This document shows positions 11,065 to 22,500 of a stretch of DNA of 64,000 bases, in pieces. The notes under the pieces are model-generated. The model was not told where the DNA came from. It was given only the letters and a program-made list of their open reading frames with translations, and searched no databases. This DNA comes from Fragilariopsis cylindrus CCMP1102 (Eukaryota > Bacillariophyta > Bacillariophyceae > Bacillariales > Bacillariaceae). The translations under genes and the position numbers were made by a program. Location of the stretch: positions 35,908 to 99,907 of the forward strand of contig FMBT01000448.1 of the NCBI GenBank assembly GCA_900095095.1, read 5' to 3'. The number at the start of each line of letters is the position of its first letter. Position 1 is the first letter of the stretch.

Positions 11065-12540
11065 TTAATTCTTCATACGTTGTAACCCCAAAAGTCTCAT
11101 ACCCGTTATTGCCAACACGCTTCCCAACAAACCATTCATCCATCGCACCGCGAATATAGTAAACGACCGGAGGACGATTTGAAACCGATAACTATTAGTA
11201 CGTGTGGTGTTGTCGATGCCGTCATTCTTGTTCTTTTTCTTATGTTTGTTGATAACGATGATGTTTGAAAATAACCACCTATCGATGAAAATCGGTTCTA
11301 TAATCCCCTGAAGTAGCTGATACCGTATATTACTAACAACTGCCATGAAACATCCTGTATAGATTGAAGCGTAGAATACATTCACGGGAATCGTTTCGGT
11401 TCGATACGAAGGAATTAATATGGATCGTAATGCTATTATAACAGCAACTATTCCATATCCGACACCACTTGCTATAGTTCCTGCTCGAAAAAGTGCCGGG
11501 ACCGGTGCCAAGAAGGATCCAAAACGTTGTTTCGTTGTTGGTACGGTCATCCCATCAGCCATGTATGGTTGAAAAAAATTAGTCGGTACCGGTAGACCAA
11601 AAACGATTGAATCTCCAGTAGTAGACGAAGTCGAAGACTTTGATGATTTTAATATCTTCCTGTCGTAGGATGCATCATCGTTGCTGTCAAGGGTTTTAGC
11701 AGTCCTCCACATGCTGAGTTGTTAAGAAATAGCAGAAAAAAAAAAATGGACACATCAGTCTTGGCTCGATGAAAAATGGAATAGTTTTTCTTCAAGACAG
11801 ATATAATAGATCGATGCACGCACGAAAACAATCAGATTCCGTGAACGGTCCACAATGAAGTGACTCCCTTGCACGTACTACCAATAAACTCGTACAACAC
11901 TTAATGTTCCAGAAGGCTTCGGCTTCGAATTGTCCATGGTATAATAGGTTATTCAAAAATTTGACATAGCTCTGGATATGGAATACTACACTTTCAGTAT
12001 TTTCTCACTGCAAGTACACTAACATAAAACGTACCTATAATATTTACCAAAAATAGCTGCAAATATAGCCGGCAACACAAAATCTAATTCGGGTATTATC
12101 CTTGACACACCTCTACGATTCAATTCTGCCATTAATTGTGTCCCAGCTGCAACTATTATTTCTGTGATTGATTTACTAAAAAATGATGGATCAGCATTCA
12201 CACGCCGATCATAGGCATTTTTCAATTGTAACTTCCACGGCGACGACGACGACGACGACGGCGACTCTTTTCGGTGGTCTTTTTCTTCTTTTTCATCATC
12301 ATTTTTGTGGAAGACGTTGCTTTTGTTGTGAACGTTCCTGTACATTCCTCTATACCGATGATTCTGGTTCCTGGCACGACCGTTAGTAGCAGCAGTGCTG
12401 CTGCTGCTACTCGTAGAAGTAGTAAATGCGGCTACATGTTGATAGTAGCATCCTCCCGGAACGTAAAGTACAAGAGCGAGGATGATGACGCAGCAGTAAC
12501 AAAAAGTCGAAAAACTACGACGACACCCCATCGTCGTCAT
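11065..12540 (-). CDS. RETICULATA-related (DUF3411) plastid membrane protein
   Basis: Exons 12540..12035 and 11713..11065 (321-bp GT-AG intron, donor GTACGT) give 384 residues. The start has a signal peptide (ILALVLYVPGG...) followed by VAAFTTS, a plastid-targeting type F motif. The domain begins at RRVNADPSFFSKSITEIIVAAGT and RIIPELDFVLPAIFAAI in exon 1. Exon 2 continues with PAPVPALFRAG-like FLAPVPALFRAGTIASGVGY, PVNVFYASIYTGCFMAVVSN, IRYQLLQGIIEP and RWMNGLLGSVLAITGMRLLG. These blocks match plant RETICULATA-related proteins of the chloroplast envelope, which affect leaf development and plastid metabolism. The splice joins AG+C (Ser) directly before the Met of exon 2. Confidence 0.85.
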
Positions 12541-12817
12541 CTCTTTTTATGCGGTTCTACCGTACGTACGTACGCGGTATTTCTTCTGTTTTATCTCGAT
12601 GCCACTGCATCCTCTTTCCCGCTTCACCTCTTCTACAGTAATACATATACGACATATGAGAGAGTGTCGTCCTTGGTATCTATGCTACTGTACTCAGTTG
12701 GCATGGGTCAAATAGACAAGCTCGTCTGTGGTTAGGATCAAAAATTTGCTTCAGTTTTGGTTTGCAATCAATCGTACACGCTCCAGACCATATCTTCCGT
12801 GCCTTCTAGGATTTGAA

Positions 12818-12970
12818 AAAAAAATCGTAAATTAGCGAAAATTCGTATCCCCCAGCGCACGTCATCGATTCAAAGCTCATTTCGATTCTCGGCGTTATGA
12901 TGAAAGCCGTTTGAAAATGAATCGCGCGCGCACTGGGGGATGCGAATTTTCGCTGATTTACGATTTTTTT
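12818..12970. mobile_element. MITE-like inverted-repeat element
   Basis: Two 43-bp arms (12818-12860 and 12928-12970) are near-perfect inverted copies. The outer ends read AAAAAAATCGTAAAT and the inner part GCGAAAATTCG, then TCCCCCAG, with a few transitions. The loop is 67 bp and non-coding. No target duplication is clear. It lies in the divergent promoter region between the RETICULATA-like and ELO genes. Confidence 0.65.
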
Positions 12971-13520
12971 GATGTTCCAGTCGTGTACATGACAAAGTAA
13001 AATTGAAATAGTTACGTCATCGGGCGCTGATACAGTACTAAAAACATAACAAATACTGTACCTCATTCCGCGATTGGCTCACACCACTAACTACCTGGTA
13101 CTTCTTTAACAACACATCGGTCAGACTTTTGAGCACCAACCACAACACGAAGTTGAAAGTGTGGTTCTCAAATTTTCAGCCACATCCTCTCTCTCAGCTA
13201 ACAATTTTTTTTTTGGAATACGGTATCGTCCCTTTCTACTGTAGCTGGATACCGCCTCATCGTCGTCAATTCGTGTTCTCTTTTCTAATCTCGATTATTG
13301 ACGAAGAGCATAACAGCACAGTTATATACTGAGTACTATAGGCAAATACATTGTTTCTAGTCGGCTTATTAACATTCATATTGTCATACTCATTTACGAA
13401 CAAACATAAATAGAAAGGAAAACAGAAACAAGAAATAGAATAAGAATAAGAAGCATTTAGCTGTGTAATCGACAACGACGACAACAACAACTACAGCATC
13501 AATATATAAAATAAAATAAA

Positions 13521-14804
13521 ATGTGTGGTCCAACGATTGTTTCTACAGCTATAAATCCGGAAGAATCAGAATCGACATCATCATCATCATCCTCTGTCGA
13601 TAATGCTGTTGGAAGCAAAGCTCCTCTCGATGTGGTATTGGAACAACCGAGTTTATTAAGTCGATACATGTGTGCATCGATTATGGTTACGATATTTGGT
13701 GTGTGGGGGAAAATTGCGTTCTTTGGTCATGGAAATGATGAATCAAATGCACCGGGGATCGGTTCTAAAATTCATAGTTGGAAAATTCCATTATCATTAA
13801 CTGTTTCCTACCTATTTGCTTTGCCAATATTAAGGTTATTATCAAAAAAATATCTTTCACAAACAGTGGATGTTAAAACGCTACTCAAGGAAACTATGGT
13901 CATCTATAATTTTGGACAAGTTGTAGTGAATGGTTGGATGATCTACAGATTTATTGATGCGTTAGTTCATAAAGGCCATCCCTTCATTGGTGATTTGTAC
14001 ACAGTAAATAGTGGTGCAACTTTCGCTGTTTATATTCATTACATGGATAAATATCTTGAATTTTTTGATACCTTCTTTATGGTATTAAGAGGAAGAATGG
14101 ATCAGGTAAGATATAGAGGGAGAAAGTGAGAAAAAAAATTGGAAAAAGGAAGAACCGAATATGCTTACGACAATACTGTCGATGACGTTCATCACTAGAA
14201 GATAGTAGGTCGATTTTCCTTTGTCTTTCCTCCTCTAACGTAATTCCTACATTATTTTCCCCTCCTTTTTTAAATTCATCAGGTGTCCTTCCTTCACATT
14301 TACCATCATGTTTCTATTGCATGGGCCTGGTGGTTTGCAATGGTATGCTATCCCGGTGGTGATGCGTACTTTGGTGCATTATTAAATTCATGTATACATG
14401 TTATGATGTATTCGTATTATACATTAAGCTTGTTGAAATTTAGTTGTCCGTGGAAACGATATTTGACACAAGCCCAATTACTTCAATTTACATCAGTTGT
14501 CGTGTACACAGCAATATCATTTGTTATTGTATACCGTGCAGGTAATGCGCAACCCAAACATTATGCATGCTTTGTTGTACAAACCTTTGAAATGGTTAGT
14601 TTATTTTTCTTGTTTATGCGATTCTATTCGAATGCATACGCCAAGAAGAGAAAAGAACAACAACAAAAGTTGTCATCGTCATCAAATGCAAGCGCATCAT
14701 CGGAGGATGGATCAATTCCCGAACAGACATCGATATCTTCAGAATCCAGCGAAGAGGCAGCATCAACCAAAAAATCCTCTGGAAAAGTCAAAAAGGATTT
14801 ATAA
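13521..14804 (+). CDS. ELO-family fatty acid elongase, PUFA type
   Basis: Exons 13521..14105 and 14283..14804 (177-bp GT-AG intron) give 368 residues. ELO signatures: KYLEFFDTFFMVLRGR, then across the splice QVSFLHIYHHVSIAWAWW with the HxxHH box. The Gln preceding SFLHIYHH is the PUFA-type Q rather than the K/H of saturated/monounsaturated elongases. Next come LNSCIHVMMYSYYTLS and further membrane helices. The tail is Ser-rich with a basic end (KSSGKVKKDL), possibly ER retention. The reaction is condensation of acyl-CoA with malonyl-CoA in ER PUFA synthesis. Substrate length (C18 or C20) cannot be fixed. Confidence 0.92.
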
Positions 14805-15434
14805 TTCCTTTTCGTTTTTTCTGAAGAGTGTATTATTTCTTCTGAAGAAGAAACGCTCCATTTCGTTCAACAACTCAGATCAATATATATATATATATAT
14901 ACAAATCGCTACTGCATGGAGTCACTTTATACAAATATAGAGAATCAGATACGGAATTTGCTGAAATTCCATCAATGACGGGTTTAGTCTGACGTCAAAA
15001 ACGCACACATACACATACACTCGCATGCTCTCTATCAACTACTGAAATGAGGATCATTATGATATTGTCTAAAATATAGATTAAGGAAAAAATTACTGCT
15101 AAGCATTTAAAATTTAAACCAGTATTATTAAGAAGAGCCTTTCGAAGCGAAAGATTTCCATTCGACCTTTGTCGTATATATGCAATTTATTTAATGGCAA
15201 AAGTTTTATGTACGACTACTTCTTTATGCAACTTTTGCACCACATTCCCCGCGAAAAACAAACCTACACGATCAATGATGATAGCTTTTTGATAGATGCT
15301 GCTGTGTCAACTTCTTCTGCTCGTCAAAGTTGTTGTTCTTTTTATTCGCTACAAATAAATTTCTTATTGAGAGAGAATGATTGTGTTATTATATGATGCC
15401 TGCCAATTTGTTCATTTTAGACATCTTTGGAGAT
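14805..15434. other. Spacer downstream of the elongase
   Basis: Contains a short (AT)n tract near 14882-14900. No gene recognised. Confidence 0.4.
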
Positions 15435-15765
15435 ATTTATGTGCAATGACAATACATGAAATGATAATGTATGTGACATACATAACACCCATCTTATTTA
15501 AAAATACATGTTATTGTACAGTGTGTCATGTATGGAAGAATATCAATTGTGTGCGACAACGGTGCAGGCAATGATAATGTATATGTGACACATAACAACT
15601 GCCTAATAGAAATACATGTTATTGTACAGCAGTGTAGAAGCAAGAGTAGGTTCATCTACACGGAATAATTCAAATTGTGTGCAACAACATTGCATGCGAT
15701 GATGATGATGTATGCGACATATAACAATCATTGAATATAAATACATGTTGTTATAAAGTACAACT
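15435..15765. repeat. Three diverged tandem units of about 110-140 bp
   Basis: Each unit carries GATAATGTAT(R)TGAC-like sequence, then CATA..AACA and AAATACATGTT.TT. Two units also share GTGTGC.ACAAC..TGCA. Units begin near 15460, 15571 and 15698. They lie just outside the giant transposon, on the elongase side. Confidence 0.65.
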
Positions 15766-16101
15766 ATAGAATAGATGCATGTGTTGCATGAGTATAGAAT
15801 GACACATAGTATAATGTAACACATGGATCGGATTTTATTAGATATTGAAGTATGCAACTTCTTGCAGTATTAAAAGAGACATTCTTCTACCATTGTTACT
15901 CTTGTTTCATATAATAAATCAAAATATAATTTGCTGCCGAACCCAACGCTAAAAACACAGCTGTGTTCAAACCTACTACAAAGTAGATTATGCCATCCCC
16001 AAAGGATGTGAATGGCGGAAATGTGTCTGTCTTTCAAAAAGGAGCATACTAATGAGTGAATACCCCAACAACAAACAATATTTGCTGTACTCTTACTTTA
16101 T

Positions 16102-16111
16102 CAGAAAATAC
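16102..16111. repeat. Left target-site duplication
   Basis: CAGAAAATAC directly abuts the left terminal inverted repeat and is identical to 45473-45482. Confidence 0.95.
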
Positions 16112-16183
16112 GGTCCTCAATCTGGCTACGGACCATTGAACATAAACCCAATCTGGCGACGGATTTTTTAATCTGTTTTCCTT
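16112..16183 (+). repeat. Left terminal inverted repeat (72 bp)
   Basis: Begins GGTCCTCAATCTGGCTACGG and matches the reverse complement of 45401-45472 with 2 mismatches in 72 bp. It contains a 15-bp direct repeat, CAATCTGGC(T/G)ACGGA-like, at 16118 and 16149 (spacing 31 bp), which is a plausible pair of transposase binding sites. Confidence 0.95.
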
Positions 16184-16526
16184 ATCACCTAAACGTTGAT
16201 CGCGCACGTTATAAAAATGTTAATTATAGTTATTTCATCGTATGTGATCATCGCAAACTCTGTATTCCACGTGCCTATTGTCATTTGTTTCACTTCTGTA
16301 ATTTTCGCGCCAAGTACTTGTTATTTCATCCTTCGTATGCGATTATCGCCAACTTCATGATTTTATGTGCCTACTGTACCGTGGCCTACCGTATCTGTCA
16401 TTTGTCATTGCCACCCTTTTCCGTTTTCGCGTCAGTATTAGGAGCATTTTTATTGCCTGCAACATTTGTGTATCATTGACATAAAGTTTTTCTATCCAAG
16501 AGACATCGTCTCTCATTCAATCAAAG
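16184..16526 (+). promoter_or_regulatory. Subterminal region and likely transposase promoter
   Basis: Non-coding, with two diverged direct copies of about 90 bp (from about 16229 and 16319) sharing GTTATTTCATC, then ATGYGAT.ATCGC and GTGCCTA. Placed between the left TIR and the transposase ATG, so likely the promoter. No clear TATA position can be fixed. Confidence 0.45.
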
Positions 16527-19500
16527 ATGGTTGTTGACAACAATGCCCCACAGGGTGACACTTCTGCTGCTAGCAGCATCTTCCGGAAAAAGTTTCAGGA
16601 TAGGAATAATCAGTTTCATGAACAACAAAGGCTTCAGCTCGAGGAGTTCAACGCCCAGCAACAGAAGCTGCTGCTCCAAGAGCTTCAGGACAAGCACCAT
16701 CAGGTGGACAAACAAGATTTACACCTGCAATCACAGGAGGACCCACCATCTAATACTGTCGAGGACAGCAATATTTGCAGTTTTCGTGGAAGTGATAGTA
16801 ACGGTGACAAACATCAGGTTGCAATTCTCGGAACTACAAAGATGAATGTCGCAGTATCATCGGACGTGACAAAGGTCGCCTCAACGACAATGAATTCAAA
16901 ACATGCTATGACGGAACTTACTCAACCCACCTCTGTTGCATTGGAAATAGAACCGAGTGAGGGCATCGTATCATCGTCGTCTCCATGTGTAGATGAGTTA
17001 GATCATAGCAAAGATGACTGGATTGACAAGACTCTTGCAGACGACGAACACAAACGACAATGCGAGTTGTCCGATTCGGATGACGACGTCACTTCAGTGA
17101 ATAAACCAGATCCAGTCGATGGCGACATTTCCTTTGGGCAACTCCAAACGCCTCAGTCCTTCCAGAAAGTACAACAACTTACTCCTGGATCTGGCATTGC
17201 CACGGATAATTTACAAATGATCATGGATCCTCCTCACGACATCGCTGATTATGATGAGGATCACGGCAACAATAACATTGAGGAAGAACCTCAAGGAGAT
17301 AAAGACGAGGAAGTTCAAGAGCCACTACAAGCACAACAACCTGAAGCTGGCAACAATAACCTCAAGAACCATGAGGAAGAACCTCAAGGAGATAAAGACG
17401 AGGAAGTTCAAGAGCCACTACAAGCACAACAACCTGAAGCTGGCAACAATAACCTCAAGAACCATGAGGAAGAACCTCAAGAAGCTAAAGACGACGAAGT
17501 TCAAAATCGACCACAAGAAGAATATGAAGTTTCGACGGTGTGTGAAGACGATGACAGAGAAGATCAAGAGCAACAACAAGAAGAACAACCTGTTGACTCG
17601 TCAACGAGAGAAACTATTACAGAAGGGGCAGAGAAAGTACGCAAATTAGCTGGTGCGCGTTTTAATGATTTCGATTCAGGTGGATTAAACAAGCCTGCGA
17701 ACGATGACATCTTCTACGATATCTTCCCCAATCCAATGCATACCATGTGCGAGTTAAAAGTTAGACAGATCGAAGCAGACCATTTGCTACAAATAGCTAA
17801 AATCTATGCATACCGCAATTACGGAATAACCAAACTGGTATGGAAAGGTGGTCGTAGCGGTGCAACTAGGATCTACGGGTGCAAAAAGTGTGATTTCGAA
17901 ATGCATTTCGTTAAGGTCGAAAACACCAATAAATTTATATTAACCCAGAATGAAACTCACGAGAAGTGGAAAAATGCCTCTTTCCATCGAACAACGTGCC
18001 AAAAGCATGAAATATCAACCTGTACTACAAATGCCATCAAAGATACGCATATTGTTTTGAACCATCCGGATTTCTTAAAATCCTTCAAGCTATTTTTAGG
18101 TGACGATCCGATTCAAGCGGTTCATATAAAGACTGATGCCATATGTACTTTGATAGAAAATGAATTCAAAACCAAATACAAGCATAATGTCGGTTTTGGT
18201 GTACCGACCTGGAGCAAAATCGTTAACACCATGATCGATATTCTACATCGGAAAGCGGCGCTTCAGTATGCATTCTTGCCCGAGTTTTTGCTCGAACTCA
18301 TCGACAAAAACGACGAAGTGTCCGTAATGCTTCAAACAGACGAAGATGGCCGATTCCTCCGGTTGTTTGTTGGTTTACCAGCTGCACTACGTGTTGGAGA
18401 ACTCACCGTTCCTTACTACGTTGCAGACTGTTTTCACTACAAGTGCTCCTCCTACGACGGCGCTATGTTTGCCATTGTTTCAAAGAATGGTTACGGTGAG
18501 ACAGTGCTATTGGCCATAGCTATTATACCGATAGAAAAAACAAGACATCTTGGTTGGTGTATTGAGTGTTGTGTCCGACACGGTATGACGTTTACTTTCC
18601 CGTTGTTTACCAATCAAGGTCCCCTTCTTGCGACTGCATCTGCCTTATTTCTTCATGCGGATAGTTATTATCTGCTCATCCATCTTAATATTAGGATATG
18701 TGTAATTCATTTTATTCGTGGTGCAAACCACCAAAACAACATAAAAGAAATCGAAGGTACCATATCTAATTATGTGAACCAGGCAAGCCGAGCATTCAAT
18801 CAAGCAGAGTTCTTCAGCATTATATTACAAATGGTGAGGTCCATTGTTGCCAGTATCAACGAAACTGCTTTGGTTAATGCCATCGACATTGCCTTGTACC
18901 TGTTGAAGGTTGACCCAGTTCATTGGTGTGTTTTTCCCAACATTCCTATGTTTGATCAATCTGCTTTCGATGAACAACTATCGACTGTGATTTCAGACCT
19001 ATATTTTGTCCGAAACGTTTCAATCCATTCGAAAACACATTTGCAATCTGCAGATGATGATGAATTACACTTGCTAAATGTCTGTTGGGAAATGACAGAA
19101 AGCCAAATCGCTGCTTTGAAAAACAATGGAGAAAAAAAAAATCTAAAGCCGAAAGATCCAATTCGGGGTTTTTGGAATTGGACCACCAACATTGTTGAGG
19201 GTGCATCTCTGGCTACAAAGAGTATTGGTGCTCGTTATCAGCCGCCACACACCTCGATAAGGAACGTCCTGAAATACGCTGCCACTCAAACAAGACGGCT
19301 GACCGAAAATATTACCAAATCCCAAGACGTAGGAAACTATCTAACCAAAGTTGGTATGCGGATTAAAAGTGACATCGGTAACCAGGAACCAGTTACAAGT
19401 ATTATTTCCATTCAAAATGACCTACCAGAGGATACCGCTTGTGCCGATCATGGCGATAATTCCCGTATTAAGTCTACCAGATGTCGATTGCAGGGTGAAA

Positions 19501-22500
19501 GTTCCTCTTGGACAACCATTGTTTCATATGGGCATGCATTTCCACCATCTATTCGTTCTGTCTGCGAGATCCATATGATGATGTATGATGTAAACTGCCC
19601 GTGTAAATGTGTAATCCATATTTTTGAAAAGTCTAAATCATTTGTATCGGTGGGCGGTGTAACAGTCCCTGATTTTGCACCCGAATACCCTGAGTTCGGG
19701 CGTGGTTTATTTAAACACGTATTCCCCAGATGCTTTCAGGTAGATGATGCAATGCACGATGAATCCGTCCGAGCTCAGATAATCGTTCCAACTACACAGG
19801 ATGGTGGTCATAAATTCTTTCCCGTTACACCTATTGACATTTATGGCAACCGTGTGCATTCAGCACCAAATTTGTTGGTTCCACCTAAATTTACTGCCAA
19901 GTATTATCTTAACAATCCACGCATAATGTCTACAGGAGAAAGAGGTTATTTTAATTTTCGTGGAACTTACAGGAGAATGAAAGGACGATCTGGCCATCGT
20001 GAAAGTAGCGGTAGATTCTTTTGTCAGTATACGAGTGCCATGTCAGCTAGGAATGCAGTCCACCTCACCAACCCTACCGAAATCATCAGTAGTCATGCAT
20101 CTCCGGATGTAGTTGTGGACGATACGAATATAAGGAAAAGTCACTGTTGTAGACATTGCGGAAAAGAAGGACATACCGTAAATGATTGTGAAGCGTTTCA
20201 TACGTTTGATCAGGGCATCGTTTGCGATGATGATCCATCGATGGCTCAAGGTCACTACTTAGTATATCATACACCAAATAAGGTGTCCACTGAATACTTA
20301 CCATATGCAAGTGAATTAGCTAAGCCTCCTACTGTGGAATTGGTAGCACCTTCCACTTCTTCTGTTGCCGGCGATGGTTACGACTATCTATTTTTGTCGA
20401 GGAGCCTTCCCGGGGATGTAATTGATCAGGCGCTTGATCAAGGCCGTAGGCCAAAAGAAAAATCAGTTAGAAAAAAAAGAAATAAAGATCCCCTGGAAAG
20501 TCGATTGAGAGCTTTTGAGATTAGAACTAACCACCGTCCTACCAGTTCTTTATACCCAGGTGTCAACATGATTGAATTGAAGGGGGAATTCAGGAGAAGA
20601 AAGCAATTTAAAACCAGATTTGTTCGGGTGGGCGACCTTATTTCAAAAAGCAAGAGAGTTACATTGGCCGAAGAATTATTTATACTACGAGCTAACGAAA
20701 TTGAAAATCATAACTTCAACGAAGCTGTCGACGTTGTTGAAATTACCACTGCCGTTTGTCCACCAGAACCACCACCACCGCTTACTGAACCTGATTCTTA
20801 TACTAGCTCCGACGACAATTACATTGGCAATGTAACCACTTGTGTTTTATCTCGTTCAACCACATTTGCATCCTCCCCGTCGATGTATTTTGTACGTGAT
20901 ATGATTAGGTTGATTCCTCATCTAACGGATTGTTCCTTCAACACAAGTCCGAACCACAATAATACGGGCAATAATACGGGCAGTCGTCCGTTTAACCAAC
21001 TCACTCGAGATTCCGAAGAAGGTGACGACGGCAATAATAATATGGGCAGTCGTCCGTTCAACCAACTCTCTCAAGATTCCCAAGAAGGTCACGACGCCAT
21101 TATTTGTACGCCGATGACGCAATTGGAGAATCCTCTGTCGACTCAAGAGGTTCGGCACAATTCCGATGACGAAGTAATTGACGTCGACGGTCTGAGTGAT
21201 TGTTCCGACTCGGACGAACATGATGATGTTGAAATAAGTATGGAAACCATCCCTCTGTTGCACTGCATTGAAGGACTGAAATCTTATGATGTCCGGGAAC
21301 ATCAGTGTTTGATTCTGTGTAATTTAAGTGATAAGCCTCCTTCGTTTACATTCCGAAGGGACTTCGCAAATTCCAAGTCTAAGAACAAGTCTACGATCAG
21401 GATCCCTTTAAAAGACACCTTCATATTGTTTTCAGCCGATACGAACCCTCCTTTCTTTCGCTTTCAATACGCTAAGGGGACAAGTAAGATTTGCACTCTG
21501 TTCTTTTCCAAAGTACATCTTGACTCAGCGCTCCAAATGGTTTTCAATATCGGAGGTGATAAATTTGCAGGGCCGTTGCCAACGGTAACGGAAAAGATCC
21601 TCCAGCTGCTACCATCTACCTGTGTGACGGAATCTAAATTTAGCTACGAGGAGTCCTCTGAACAAGATGTTTTTATTCCTGCAAATGGAAAACATAAATT
21701 GCTGTTTATTTATCCATTAATTGTGTCCAAGCTGTCATTGAATGATGTTACTACGGGTTTAAGTATATATTTTACAGACTTCCCATTTGATAAGCCATTG
21801 GTCGAACCTTTAGATGCTTACAAAAAATCTGGAAGAAGAGGCCACCTTACCTCATCTAGTTCTAGTTTTAATGAGGTGGTCAGTAGGGTTACTCCCCACA
21901 TGGATCACTATCATGCTTTGGATGATACAGAGTGGTTGATGGATACCAACGTAGATTTTTACATGCTGTGGCTCACACGGAATTGCACCAAAACACTTGA
22001 CGCTTATTTCATGCCCAGATCGATATATGATCAGATTGATTTGAAAGGACCGAAAGCTGTGGTTAATATATTGAAAGCGAACAAGATCAATCTGGATGCA
22101 AAGTTAATATTTGTGCCTGTATGCCTGTCTGGACACTGGACGCTGATCGTTATCGTTCATCACACGGACATTGATGACTACCTTACTCGGAAACAATCAA
22201 GGGCAAAGCTGGATACATCTCGTTCCTTTCCATGTTTCTTATATTTTGATTCGCTTGGTTTTAATAGCTCAAATGCAAAATCTATACGAACGAAACTGTT
22301 AAGTTTACTCGCGGCCTGGAGAGAGGATCAAAATCTGGAGAGAGGAATGGTCGACATCGCCGATAATAATAATAATAATAATAACCCTTTCGTCGGATCA
22401 CCCCGAAAAATCATGCCCCTGTGCGTAATTAAAGGTGTGTACTCATAGCTGACAAATATCAGCCATTTTCCCCGTTGCATCTACAATTTCATTCAGATAA

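Noticed and set aside
18946-19325. Minus-strand frames inside the transposase gene
   Set aside because: Overlap a 1,969-codon sense frame with recognisable MULE motifs; no independent support.
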